A DNA stretch of 64,000 nt from Maylandia zebra (Eukaryota; Chordata; Actinopteri; Cichliformes; Cichlidae). How positions within the stretch are numbered: the stretch's first letter is position 1; each line of letters opens with the position of its first letter. Shown here piece by piece: positions 26,416-38,934 of the stretch. The notes below the pieces were generated by a model, which worked only from the letters and a program-made list of their open reading frames with translations, was not told where the DNA came from and made no database searches. A program made the translations under genes and the position numbers. Where the stretch lies: positions 29,497,454 through 29,561,453 of the forward strand of contig NC_135167.1 in the NCBI RefSeq assembly GCF_041146795.1. The letters are read 5' to 3'.

Positions 26416-28440
26416 TAAAGAGAGTTTATTTAATTTTTTTCTACAGCCCTGCCGCTGTAAAAAAAAAAAGAAGAAGTGCAGACTGCTTTTAATTTGGAGA
26501 ACATATTCTCTGCTTTTAAAGTAATTTATTGATCTTCTACATCCTATTGTATTGTTTTTCTTTTGTTTCACATCTTGTCCTAGTTGTCACATAGTGGCGA
26601 ACAGGTTTTTTCTACATCATAATAAAAAGTCAATTTTAGAACCAAAGCTAATCAGAATAACGGCCGTTTTCTGCCAAACTGACGCTTCAGCAGTGTGACC
26701 ATAACATGATATGTCCATGAAATGAAAGATTAAATATTAAAGAGAGAAAAATTATTATAATATTAAAATTATTTTTGTGGACTCAACCATTCTTAATGCC
26801 AGCTATTGACATCGGGCTTATGTGATTTAGAATTTGAACGATTTTGTGGCATTTATTTTTCCGTTAAAGCTGGATTTTTCCAATTTTTGAAATACGAGTT
26901 AATAGATCTGACCAATCAGGCCGCTGCATTTAGCAATGATCGCCCTCAGAATGATGCACTGTTGCTGAATATACAATAATATGTTAATAGAAGAATAATA
27001 CTATTTTACCTGTGACACGCAGGTAGATGCTGATTGATATTCCTCCGCCTTCTCAGATGTGGTTCCGGCTCTGCCAACAAGTGCTCAAACTGACATCCTG
27101 AAATATGTATGAACGCTGTTGTGATACAGCTTCAACTCCTGGATCAAACTCTAATCACTGCTGCCTTCTCCTGGGAACTGGATGAAGCCAGGATCTGTTT
27201 CTTGCGTTTTTTTGTTTAGAAACATCAAGACCAGCTCATCATGGTTTAATGTTGACTCCATTGTTTTCATAGTGCGCTTTATGAGGACGAATATTCTGCA
27301 AAAAATATATCTATAGACGATAACGTGATAAGTTTGTGTTCAAAAAATTCTGAATTTCATGTTGTTTTTTCACAACGCACTCGGTGTGTAAAGGCCTTAA
27401 CTCTCATGGTTTTTTTTTTATTATAAAGTCATTATAGTAAACAAATCAACCATAACGAGTCATTACCTTTGACCTTTTCATTCTCCTAAAGAAGGAATTT
27501 CTTAGAGGACTGTCCTTACCTCACCCCTCTATTGATATCAAGCCTATAGTCAATGACCATTAATAGTCCAATGGGAACTTTTGTTGAAAACTTCCCTAAA
27601 CCTATGCAAATATATAACAGGTGGAATGACCACCTCATTTGCACAGCCCAGTACCTTCCTCCTAATGCATGCACAGTCGTTTCAACAGCAAATACCCTCC
27701 ACCCACAGACACACACACATCACGAACTCTGTACCGACATGCAAATCAGCGACATGGTCACCACTCTGTAAAATAATTACTAACCTACTCCACTGTATTC
27801 AAATATTACCTAAAAATGAAAGTACTTTATTCTTTATAAACAAAACTTTATTGTCTCAATACGAGATGTAGAAGCCCTCTCGTCCTCCTGACACCTGTTC
27901 TTTGCCAGCAAATATATAGCAACCAGTAATAAAAGATTAATCCAGGTGCGTGAAGGAAGCATCACAATCAAAATTCAAATTTGCTGATACAAATGTTATT
28001 ATGCAAACAGATGCAAACATGTACACACATGCTTATCGCATCATAGGCAAATGTACAAGCCTCATCTTTCATTTTCTTTGTCTTCCGAGTCCCGTCCAAC
28101 AAACAGGGTCTAAGTAAAGACATCACCCGGGGGCTCTGCAGCACCTCCATAAAAGAGGGCGCAGCTCAATTACCCCACCTGTCATGGACCAGAAACAGAC
28201 TCAGCATGGCCACTGCTGTGGCTGGTTAGTTGAGAACTCAGTAACGCGGGTGTTAGTTAATACATACATAAACTAGTTTCACTGCATAGGAACACACTGC
28301 GTGTGCAACAGTAGTGGTAGTTAGTTGGACTTTATAGTGCGTTCACGGCTGAATCGTTTGATGCAGTCTAAAAAGTGTCAGCTGGTCGGGCTTGTTTGGA
28401 CAAATGCCGGATACAGATGAACCCTAGAAAAGTTGCTCAA
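26416..28440. other. Gene-free interval
   Basis: No gene or recognised mobile element. A short CA run lies near 27710 and the composition is AT-rich throughout. Confidence 0.45.
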
Positions 28441-29395
28441 GCTATGAGCCAGCCACTTCATTAGGTACACCTCTGCAACTGCCTGTTCACTGAAACATCT
28501 TATCAGCTGATCACACAGCAGCATTTCAATGCATTTAGCCATGCAGACAGTCTGCTGAAGCTCAAACATCACCATCACAAGACAGGTAATTTAAGTGACT
28601 TTTAGTGTGGCATGGTTGTTTCTCCTGAGTGGAAAATCAGGATTTACACAAAATAATGGAAAAAAGAAAAAATAGTAGCAGTCATTTGAGGGAAATGTCT
28701 TGTTGACAATGGTCGGGATAGGAGCTAGCCCATACTAGGGCTGATAGGAAGGCAACAGGAACTCATATAACCACTCATCACAATCAAGATATTGCAGAAG
28801 AGCATCTCTGATTACATAACATGTTGAAACTTGAGGACTACAGAAGCCAGGTGCTAGTCCTATCACTTAAAAACAGGGAACTGAAGCTACAATATGCACA
28901 GACTCACCAAGTTAGACAAGAGAAGATTGGAAAAATCGTTGGCTGGTCAAGTGAGTCTCAATTTCTGCTGTGACATTCAAACAGTAGGGTCAAAATTTGC
29001 ATAATCAAATGAAAGCATGGACCCATGCTGCCTTGTATCAAGCGTTCATGTTGCTGCTAGTGGTGTAATGGTGTGAGGTATATTTCCTTGGCACCCTTTT
29101 GGGCCCTTAGCACCAGCACCATTGCTTAAAACCCACAGCTTTTAAGCAAGTATTATTGCTGACCATGTTCATTCCTATTTGACCACTCTGTATCCATCTT
29201 CTGATGGCTGCTTTCAGCAGGATAATGCACCATGACATGGAATTCAAATAGTCTCAAACTGGTCTCTTGAACATGTATGTAAGATATCTGTTATCATGTG
29301 ATAACACACCAAAGTCGCTTCCATGCCTGGGCTGTTGCAAGACTTTCAAGATTTTCCACAGGAGGTGAAAGTGAAAAGTTGATTCTTAACAAAGG
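28441..29395 (+). pseudogene. Tc1-like transposon relic, second family
   Basis: The left end contains GCCAGCCACTTCATTAGGTA, matching the usual inverted-repeat start of a widespread Tc1-like family. Transposase text follows on the + strand in decayed form: a GTAATTTAAGTGACTTTTAG segment near the N-terminus, ARRQQEL-like text near 28740-28770, a degenerate TGGTCAAGTGAGTCTC (first catalytic region) near 28943, and CAGCAGGATAATGCACCATG (QQDNAP, second Asp) near 29217. Many frameshifts and stops. The C-terminal third and right inverted repeat are missing. Position 20-220 holds another fragment of this family. Confidence 0.75.
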
Positions 29396-29436
29396 TCTGC
29401 CCAATTGCTGTTTAATACTTTTATATTAACTAACAG

Positions 29437-29655
29437 GAGGGGCAGGGATAGCTCAGTAGGTAGAGTGGTGGCCCCATGATCGGAAGGTCGAGAGTTCGAC
29501 TCCACTGAACGGTTACCCTGAGGTACCCCTGAGCAGGTCCCTACACACTGCTCCCCAGGCGCTGCATTGGTGGCTGCCCACTGCTTTACTGGGTGAATGG
29601 GTTAAATGCAGAGGAGCAATTTCCCTATGGGGACTAACACATTATTATTATTAAC
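29437..29655 (+). repeat. tRNA-derived SINE
   Basis: The head reads GGGATAGCTCAGTAGGTAGA, a good pol III A box, followed by GAGTTCGACTCC, a B box, at tRNA-like spacing. A non-tRNA body follows with CACACTGCTCCCCAGGCGC and GTTAAATGCAGAGGAGCAAT, then an ATT-repeat tail (29641-29653). That layout is a complete SINE about 215 bp long. The tRNA-like head is altered in its arms and should not be read as a tRNA gene. A short TTAACA-like repeat on both sides may be the target duplication. Confidence 0.8.
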
Positions 29656-30458
29656 ACTTAATGCCTTGACAGCTACTGTTTGTTCAAAAGTGGACCAAAA
29701 TGTATCAGTGGATAAGTGTGATTTCATGCTTAAGACTCCTAATTCATCTGTCACATGCAGTGCTTTGGAAATATTATCCAGAGGTTCCCGTGAAACTGAA
29801 TTTGTTGTCATTTGAATCCAATACTCAATGATCTGAATATTTGTCCCCTTTTTTCCTCTTGTGTATTTCTTGGACCCGTGAGGCAGATATCATACCTTTC
29901 TGTCTTCAAATCATCCTGTTCTACCCACTTTAAACAAACAAAGTGCAAATGCATAAACAAATGAAAGCATGAAAGATTCACAGCCCATTTCAAGTAATTT
30001 GCCATGTTTGTTGTCATAGAACGAGACGCTGGTTTAGTTTATAAGATTGAATTGCTGCTCATGTGTTTCACTCTATTGTGGCTCGATAGCTGCTAATCTT
30101 TCCTGTTTGGACCACCTCTCCAGCAGTAAGTGAAAGAAAGAGAGAAATTGCAATGTTGAATTAACAGGACCTTTATTTCCTTTCTTATATTGCAGTAACA
30201 ATGATGCACTACTTTTGGTTTTAAATTGAAGCTTATAAATATCTACATATCTATCCAAACAAAGGTTTGTAAGAATAATTTGATCACATTGTTAGCAAGC
30301 TGCTTTTCACTTATGTCATAAACTTTGCAAAACAAGGCAACTACATTACACAGTAGCAGTCACAGAGTAACGGTCTACTTCAGATTGCTATGTGTATAAG
30401 AAAGTCTACTATTTAAAAAAGCTCAGTCGAATTAGGGATCTCAGCTCATGCTTCGACT
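29656..30458. other. Gene-free spacer
   Basis: Nothing recognised. The last eight bases, CTTCGACT, are the left target duplication of the next element. Confidence 0.45.
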
Positions 30459-31112
30459 TAGGGCTGTTCCATATAACGATATATATGGGATAACGATATA
30501 AAAAGGTCTATCGTTTCATTTTACGCTATCGTTTGTTTTGTCGTGTCGCAAAATAAACTGTTTACGACAATATGTTTTTGATGGTCACTGTAGTGGCTAT
30601 ATTCATTTCTTAAAGTTCTCTCTTTCTCTTATATTTAATATAACCACACTTTTTTTTATGCGTTGTTGTTAGCAACAACGACAGTAAGCCCATCGCGTGT
30701 CTGCTTGTTTATCTTCCACATACACCTTTCACAATAAAGCTCAAGATCCTGTTGAGACTTTTCAAAATAAACTTAATCACGTAAAAGAGTATGCAGAGTG
30801 CCAGAGAGCCGCCAGGTGCTAAAAAATAAACCTTAGACTCAAACGTTAGAACAGGCTTTTCCCCGCAGCACGCCGTGTAATAAATACTCACAAAGGAAAC
30901 AACTTATGTCTAAAAAAGTGTAGTTTCATGCTTCGGTTAAAACACTCGACTCCAGCTACACGACGCCCAGCTGGAAACACTTTATGCAAGTCGAGCTGCC
31001 TGCGATTCTCAGAATGTACATAAAATGTAAAATTTTTGTGATTTATATCGTTATCGGGATGATAGATGTCTTATATCGGGATATGAGATTTTGGTCATAT
31101 CGCACAGCCCTA
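30459..31112. mobile_element. Non-autonomous hAT element
   Basis: The element starts TAGGGCTGTTCCATAT and ends with the complement of TAGGGCTGTGCGATAT, so the terminal inverted repeats match over most of 16 bp and continue as imperfect ATCG-rich pairing. It is flanked by CTTCGACT (30451-30458) and CTTTGACT (31113-31120), an 8-bp target duplication with one mismatch. Length 654 bp with no transposase, so it must have been moved by an enzyme made elsewhere. Subterminal repeats of ATATCG/CGATAT occur at both ends. Confidence 0.85.
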
Positions 31113-31120
31113 CTTTGACT

Positions 31121-34100
31121 TGAGCTTCCAAGGAGCAATCCTATTACTTTCCAGTCAGCTATAGTATCTTAAACTTTCAAAGAAACTGTTCTCTGCATAC
31201 AGTATGTCAATTCTTATTCATTTCAGGTCAGTGCAGACTTCAACAATGCAGCAATGTTAGGATTAGTTTTCATATAATAAAAATTAAACATAATTTTTAC
31301 CACATTCTATCACTAATAGTTGTCTGACACAGTGATATTTTTGGCCACTGTAATTACAGAATAAAAATGGGATGCCAGCACCTCTGCTCACCAAACCAAA
31401 CTACAGAGTAATACTGCAAAGGATAATCCTTTTGGTGTGACCTGCTGTGAAGTTAGGAGTGTGGACCATGAAGCTATTAAACTTAGAGGTCTGTCATCTA
31501 TAATAGTGTGCAGTGCATTGCATTGCAAGTTATGTTTATGATCTAAAGGCTACAAACTGCACTGTTGTTTCCTTTGACTCTAACTATAGACAGAATAAAG
31601 TGTGTGTGCTGTGTGCACATGGGATCAGTATTACAGTGAGAGTGTGATTGTTCTTGTGCGTGTAAGTGTGCATGCACATACACTCAACGCACACACACAC
31701 TACATGGTGTAATGGGCTACGGGGGTGGTGTTCGTAGTCTTAAGCAGAATGGATGCAAAATCCACATTACACAACACATTCCCATTCCAGAATAGAGATC
31801 CATCAAGCCCTTGCACTAAGCATCTGTACATAAACCTCAATTATGCTAATGCTAATCCCTGGGACATTGACGTAAGTAGGCAAGAAGGCTAACAGCTAAA
31901 GACTTTGATGTGTTGTGCCATTTGGCTGGGCCTCCTCAAAGACTAGCATTGGACCCCAAACTCAACCAGAGCTTAAGGAGGAAAAACCAGCCCGGCCTTG
32001 TCTGTTCCTCTGCTGATTACAAGGGCTTAGGGGGCTTCTTTTATTTACCTCTTTGGTATGGACCCAATCATGGGTGTCAGTTCTCTCCACTGCTGCTTGG
32101 CAGTCCTCCTGCATTCATTTCTTGGTCTTACTCACCCCTGTACTGTGCCAGACTTCTGCTTTCTTTTGTTTTGTTTTTCATTTTCATCTTGTGGTTGCTT
32201 GCCATGTGACACGTTATGTTGCATTTGTAGGGGAAAGAAAATACACAATGGTGTGCACTGTACCATTTTTGACATTTTATTGCTAGGGATTAATAATTTG
32301 ATAGAATATAAAATCAGCTATTGGAGTGTTAATCCCCATTCATGCTGGGATCAGAAAAAAAATCCATCCTACCTGTCTTGGGCTTTAATCAAAGAGAGAG
32401 AAATGATGAACAAAAATGGGAACCGGCTCCCACCCATCTAAAAAAAAGCATCCTTGGCTTTGGTATTGTCTTCTCGTTGCCTATTTGCATAATGGGACTT
32501 GTGTGATTACAAGTTGCTTTTTGGAAATTGAGCACGTAGCTCTAATCTCCTCCCTTATAAAAAAGAAATGGGAGATCAGACATTGCCTGGCAAACAGAAA
32601 CATTGTTAGTAGTGATTTAGTTCCATTAACAGCAAGTGTTTTTTGAAGTACTTTGCCCTCTTTCTTACTCTTATGTTCTAATTTCTTTGAGCTTTCAGGG
32701 AAAACCCAGCCACAAGAGAAGGATTAAAGCTTATTTTCAGTGAATGAGTCAACACATGAAAATGGGAGGAAAAAACACTGCAGACAGTTTGTGTAACAAA
32801 AGAGATTATGAACATTTAAGAGGGATTTGGGGAAATAATTGCGGCTTGTTCTAATTTTAGGGGTAAGGACTGTAAAATGGTGGCAAAACCTTTTAGGTTT
32901 GGATTGAGAGAAGCAAAAGCAAAGGCCAAGCACTCAGGTTTTATGTGTATAATCTCAAACAAGTGATATGTTGAAATAGCATCAACCGGTTCTACTTGTT
33001 ATATTCAGTCTGAGTGCCCATTTGTATAGTAACAAGCAACTTGAAACGTACTTTGGCAATAGCCAGCATTAACATACAATGCATCCTTCTGTAGATGGAT
33101 TTGATAGTTATGACTGGTAAATATGGTGAGTTATAGCCCCTTGAATACTTGCTAATGCTGAGAATATGAAGCCGGCATATTGCTCACAACAAACATGTTC
33201 ATATAAAACCAGGATCTTTCTGTATACAGAAATTTGGTCTTTCCTTAAGAGGTTTTGGCCTTCCCCCAAATCTCCTGGGGACAGACTCACTGCCAATGAT
33301 ACGTATTAGGTAGATCAAACCTACGAGGTTGGAACCCCCCCCACTCGGAACTTCCTTCGAACTGGATTAACTCTTCGTGTTCATAGATTCAACAGGGTGA
33401 TGGAAACACACCTCAGAGATTTTGGTTAGAGTAAGTACCAGCTAAAGCATTAACTGCTAAATATTAGATTTTTTTATTGTTAGTATTCGATTTAATGAAA
33501 GAAAAGTTATTCCTATTTACTATGTACAATAGGATTCCCCTTTTTCAGAAGGAATTCTTTCATTTCTTTAACAGTATGAGCTCAGTGAGCCCTTCTCATA
33601 GGTTTCTTTGGTATACTACAACAGCATTTCTTTGTAATCTTGAAAAAAAAAAACTGTATAATGTTAAGACTCTCAAGGATTAATGATGTAGTTAATCTCC
33701 TTTACACTGAAAGTAACAACTTGGAGGTGTATTTAAAAAAAAAAAAGTTTATTAGACAAAATCTTCACTGGTCTGGCCGACTTAAGATGAAATAGAGCTG
33801 TATGTGGCCCATGATGATAAATGATTTTAGCACCACTCCTCCACACTGTCCACGCATTGAGTTGACAGAGTCAAATCACATATTGCACTAAGGAACAAAG
33901 GTATACCTACTCACCATACATCAAACATTCTTCTTCAATTTCTTCATCGCATTTGCCGATTTCTGATTTCACTGCAGGTGTAAACTTTGCATGTGACAAA
34001 TAAAGGTTAGACTGATTGATCGATGTCTGATGTGAAAAGCAAAGACATTACTTTCTGGCAATTTTTTGAGATCGTGAGAAAATTCATCTAAGAATCCACC

Positions 34101-34350
34101 CATGTGACTGTTTTTCATAATCTCCAAGCACAAGCTTTGAAGCGCTAAAACAAGTAAATCACAACCAGAGGAAAACGGCCCTACACAGGCAAAGGTGTAC
34201 AACTTAACAAAACCAGAGGGTGGTAATACAAGTACTCGCTGGCGAGAATCTAAATAGCACTCTAGGTATTACACACATAGTATTGCACATTTTGACATTT
34301 AGAATATTGGCGGCTTTCCTGTGCAGCCGAATGAAAATAAGGCTTTGCTG
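31121..34350. other. Gene-free interval
   Basis: No supported gene or mobile element. Overlapping + strand ORFs of 77-127 codons at 31910-32441 have no motif and no splice context. A-runs near 33646 and 33736 are low complexity. Confidence 0.4.
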
Positions 34351-34369
34351 GGCTTTTTTCACTTTTGTG

Positions 34370-34803
34370 TTAATGTTGAGAGTACGGCTCCAGTATTAAT
34401 TCCTTGGTCTTGTCTGTGTTGAGGATGAGGTCATTCTCCTCTCCATATTCAAGAACGTTGTCTACCAGGGTCCTGTACCTGGACTCGTCCCCCCGCCTCC
34501 TTGATGAGCCCCAGGATGGTGGTGTCGTCAGCGTATTTGATGACCATTGAGTTGTCCTGGGTGGAGACACAGTCATAGGTGTACGGGGTGAAGAGTTTGG
34601 GGCTGAGGCAGCAGCCCTGTGGAGCTCCTGTGCTGAAGGGGGGCTCAGCAGACACCCGTCCTCCCATTCTCACCACATGTCAGGAAGTCCAGAATCCAGT
34701 TGCTGATGGGAGTCAGTATGCTGAGGTCTGTCAGCTTCTTGATCATCTTGCCCGGGCGGATGGTGTCGAAAGCAGAGCTGTAGTCCAGAGTTTTGAAGGC
34801 CTA
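34370..34803 (-). pseudogene. LINE reverse-transcriptase fragment (3' part)
   Basis: On the minus strand the text runs through LDYSSAFDTI, then NWILDFLT, then a frameshift, GAPQGCCLSP, YADDTTILGL (the catalytic YxDD box of reverse transcriptase), and NTDKTKELI. These are successive blocks of the L2/Rex1-type (CR1 superfamily) RT palm. Frameshifts separate the blocks and no 3' UTR or tail is seen. The N-terminal continuation is not upstream on the same strand but lies next to it in opposite orientation. Confidence 0.85.
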
Positions 34804-34804
34804 G

Positions 34805-35119
34805 CTGGTGCATAAACTGATATCTTCAACCTGTCACTATCCCAGGCAGTAGTCCCCCACCATCATACCAGTCCTCAAAAGACTGGACACATCCGCCCTG
34901 AATGACTTCGGGCCAGTGGCACTCACACCAGTCGTCATGAAGTGTCTAGAAAAAATGGTTCTCACACACATCAACCACATGGGTCTGGACACTATAGACC
35001 AGTTTGCATAACGCACTAACTAATCAATGGATGATGCATCAGCAATAGTCCTGCACCACACTCTGCAACACCTTGACAAACAAACACCTGGACAAACTTC
35101 CTGGTCATGTATGACTTTG
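34805..35119 (+). pseudogene. LINE reverse-transcriptase fragment (5' part, inverted)
   Basis: The + strand encodes DIFNLSLSQAVVP, then (one frame over) LKRLDTSALNDFGPVALTPV and VMKCLEKMV, then after a stop a STDDA-like segment and LQHLDKQTP. These blocks come just before the SSAF block in L2/Rex1 RT proteins. In protein order this fragment ends where the minus-strand neighbour begins, so the two look like one LINE copy whose 5' part is inverted. An LTR is inserted at its far end. Confidence 0.8.
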
Positions 35120-35782
35120 TGTCAGGGTCTGCGGAGGCAGACCGTGCGGAAACGTGTGTGGTGGACCCAGGTGCGAACACAGGCGAGGATGCAGGAGTGG
35201 ATTTAAACAAAAGCGAGCCGTTTATTATGGCTGATGAAAAGGAACAAAACGAGTGAAGGCAGCATAAGAGTAACCGTTCAAACGAAAACCTAAACTGGAA
35301 ATAAACTAAGGAAAAGCTATGGCTTGGAATACGGAACACAGAGGTGGTAACACAGACGACGCGACACAGACTGTATGAAACACAGAGACTAAATACACAT
35401 GAGGGATGATCAGGGGAAGTGGATGCACACGGGGAACACAGGTGACACTGATAATCATAACAAGACACGGCAGGAGTAAACGTAACACTGATGGGAGATG
35501 GGCAAAGTAAAACAGGAAGTACACAGAGGTTCAAACAGGAGGGGAGAGAGCACGGGGAGAACGCAGACATAACGGGCTGGGGAAAACATAGAATAAAACA
35601 CAAAGAGAGACGAGGGCTCATAAATACACAGAGGGGCACACAGGGGGTGAGAGTCACGAAGGGAAAACACATAAGGAACAACGTAACAGATCAACCCAGG
35701 AAGCATGGCCTAAATAAAGAACAAAATACAAAAATACATGAAAACTAAGAATACTGGGCCCACATGGCCCAGGACCATGACA
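35120..35782 (-). mobile_element. Solo LTR
   Basis: The 663-bp block starts TGTCAGGGTCTGCGG and ends CAGGACCATGACA, so it has TG...CA ends, and it is flanked by CTTTG at 35115-35119 and 35783-35787, a 5-bp target duplication. No internal retroviral-type gene is attached, so it is a solo LTR. The minus strand holds CCATAATAAACGG, a plausible polyadenylation signal, which sets the orientation. The 221-codon minus-strand ORF across it is Cys/Leu/Pro-rich and accidental. Superfamily is probably Gypsy-like, but this is a guess from the fish context. Confidence 0.8.
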
Positions 35783-35975
35783 CTTTGTGACTGACAGTCT
35801 TTGATATTTAAGTGAAGGCTACACTGAACTTTTGTTGGCAGATGCTTTATTTGCTAAAACCAAGTTCAGTTTTACTCAGGACTCTCATCAGTGAACGTCA
35901 CTGAATTTCATTGACATTTCATGGTGTCTACATGGCTGTAAGTCTGTGTTGATGCCTTTCAACAGTTGACACAAT

Positions 35976-37360
35976 TAGAGATGGACCGATCCGATATTAC
36001 GTATCGGTATCGGTCCGATACTGACCTAAATTACTGGATCGGATATCGGAGAAAAATAAAAAATGTAATCCGATCCATTAAATATCACGAAAGCACCTCA
36101 CAAAACTTGCAACACACCGTAACTCACCTCAGAACGTTAGCACGTCGGAGCAGTATGCATCACGTGATAGAGCGGCTGTGGCATGCGGGACCTGTAGGTG
36201 GTCTGGATAGCATGTGGAGCTTCGCTAGCAACCCGGCATTTCATCTCCGACAAAGTTATCCCCGAGAGAAGTAAAGCAAGTGTGTAAGTCCATCTCTGAA
36301 TGTTTGTAAAGCATTCCTGCGTTAAGCTTAACAAACGATATATGGAGCGACTGCCTCTTCTTGCTGCTACTTCAATCATGAAACTGCTTAACGATCAGCT
36401 GATCAGCTTTTCTGTCGTGAGTCCGTGTCTCTAGTTTGCTTTTGGCCCACTTTGCACCAGAAAGAGGAAACCAGCGGCTGAACAACAGAAGCACGTTTAA
36501 GCTTGATCAGCTGTTGTTAGAATGTATTTAATATTACTTTCTACTCGAGGATCTTTTTCTACGTAGCTGACACTGGTAACTGTGCAGGGGCGGATCTAGC
36601 AAAGTTTAGCCAGGGGGGCCGATAGGGCATTAACAGGGAAAAGGGGGCACAAAGACATACTTTTCTTTCTTATTCTCATTTAAAATGTCAAGCTTTTAAT
36701 AAATAATTATCTGACACCCAAAGTTTCAATTTGATGTAAAATGAATAGAAGTCAATTACTGTATATAGTAACTATTAAGTCTAATATATATACCCTAGTA
36801 AGCTATAGTACTTTTTCCTTTGGGAAGGTACCATCTGTGCAGTCTGCAATTTTGTTGAAGAAAGATGTTGAATCTATTTAATATTTCTTGAAAAATAATT
36901 GATTTCTGTGCATTTTTTTTCACACTGCATCAAATTAAGGTTGATTACGTCGATTAAGCATCATGAGGTGGAGCGTGAGGGGTGGTTCCCTATTTTTTAT
37001 TTATTTATTTTTGTTGTTGCTGGGAGTTGGAACCCTGTTAGTTAGGTTGCTTAATATTTATGCTAAGTACTCTTTAAAATACCAGAATAGGGAGGATGGT
37101 GTAGGTTTAAGTTTATTAGATTGATCAGTATTGCTGAACTATGAAACTTTTTTTTGCATACAGGTATAACAGAATAGCTTTAGTGTAGTTGTTGTTTTAA
37201 ACTTGAGTATGAACTTATACAAAATGCAGCAAGATATTTAAAAAACAGTTTTGTTGATTAAAAAACACTATATCGGATTCATATCGGTATCGGCAGATAT
37301 CCAAATTTATGATATCGGTATCGGTATCGGACATAAAAAAGTGGTATCGTGGCATCTCTA
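35976..37360. mobile_element. Large non-autonomous hAT element
   Basis: It starts TAGAGATGGACCGATCC and ends GGTATCGTGGCATCTCTA, with 8-bp terminal inverted repeats TAGAGATG/CATCTCTA; the interior right next to both ends is full of ATCGGTATCGG repeats. It is flanked by a perfect 8-bp duplication, GACACAAT, at 35968-35975 and 37361-37368. Length 1385 bp with no transposase text on either strand. A patch beginning CAGGGGCGGATCTAG at 36586 looks like the end of another element nested inside, but I could not find its other end. Confidence 0.9.
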
Positions 37361-37368
37361 GACACAAT

Positions 37369-38902
37369 CACGATTTCTTCAAAACCCTCCATCAGCCCAT
37401 ATTACTTATTACGAGGGGGGTGGGGGTATTTAATATATTTGGTCTAATTCAACACACAACAGGTAGGTAAATCAATAGGCACTTTGTCAAGGGCCTAATC
37501 CCCCCTATGTAACGACAAGCCACTAAATCCTAAGCACCAGCTCAGGCTTGAGAAACAGTGCTGACAGCTTTAGTGAACTGGCTAAATTCCATAATTTGTC
37601 TCCATGTCTCTGCTGCTCTTGTTTTTAAACGCTGTCTTTTCTTGAAAATGCAGAGACTTTCTGTCCAGACTGTTTTCAATTCAGACAACTTCAGGATGGA
37701 CGAGCAATATTAGTGAAAGATGATGGTGACCTCCTTTTTTAGAAAATGTACTGTGAATACTGTACGCACGCAGGCTGATGGATGAGGAGACTGAGGTGGA
37801 TCTAATGAAAGAAGACATTTGTGCTTGGGCCTTTCAGAGGCGCTGTCACATCTCTCTTCACCAGCAGCAGTTTGTGTACCACCTGACTGACTGAGTAATT
37901 GCTGATTGACAGTTTGTCTGTGTCTGAGTCTCCATCTAATTGGTTGGCTGGCTTATGTTCAGCTTCCCGATGCGTTGGCAAACAATTATCCTCGACAACA
38001 GAATCACATTTGTCTAATTAATTAGATGTGTTTGCTACAAGAGCAGGTAGTTAGCGGTGACAAGAAAAGCGAGTTTAAGGCCGAGGCTGCTAGTCAGATA
38101 AATAGAGCTGTAATTGTTCTCAGTGTGAGAAAAGGAGAGGTGAAACTTGTGATGTTCACATGCAGTAAAGTGACTGTGTTCTTTTTTGGGTTTATATATA
38201 TATTTTTTTTACCTCTTTAGCAGTTCTTTTGAAGACAGACATGAGGGAAACAGAACAATTGCTTAAAGCGTCTGGTCTGTCAAATCCTTAGTATGGGAAG
38301 AAAGAAAATACCTTTAGCGAGACAGCGGAACCCAGTCAGTCAGCCGCTGTTGGCTCAGTGAAGCAGTGAATCAATGCAGTCAGACAGGCGGACAAGGCAA
38401 GGAGCAGGTACCTCTGTTGTCAGCGGCACTCTCCTGACACTTATCTGCCTGGACAACCACTTTCAAACTCCTTCTCAAACACTCCTCCTTTCCCGCTCCC
38501 GTGATCAGCTTCTCAGATGTCCACCTATCACAGCTATTTTCTTTAAACGTGTCTTCAAGCTACACAAATCTCACACATCTGTCTCATCTCTTCCTCGCCT
38601 TTCTCTCAAATCTCTCATAACCATCTCTTTACGCTTTGCTTTGTATCACTTCAACCAGCCGTGGCGGGAGGAAAACGGTGAGGAAGATTGTGTGCGTTTG
38701 TGTGCACATGTGCACGTCTGTGTGTATGTGTGTGTCAAGAGGGCCTTGTATAGCGGTCCCAGCAGCAACAAGCTGTCATTAGAGTGGGCAGGAAAGAACC
38801 CTTGTGGCTTGGTTCCATCAAATTGTAATCCCCAGCACATTATTACCATAGCAGGGTCACCTCTCCACTACTGCTCTAGGGCAGGAGCAGGTGGAGCGCA
38901 CA

Positions 38903-38934
<32 letters not shown>

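Noticed and set aside
29437-29510. Possible tRNA gene
   Set aside because: A and B boxes are present but the arms do not pair properly and a SINE body and ATT tail follow, so it is a tRNA-derived SINE.
35016-35681. 221-codon minus-strand ORF with Cys/Leu/Pro-rich text
   Set aside because: It lies almost wholly inside the solo LTR at 35120-35782; no domain, and the composition is that of the repeat.
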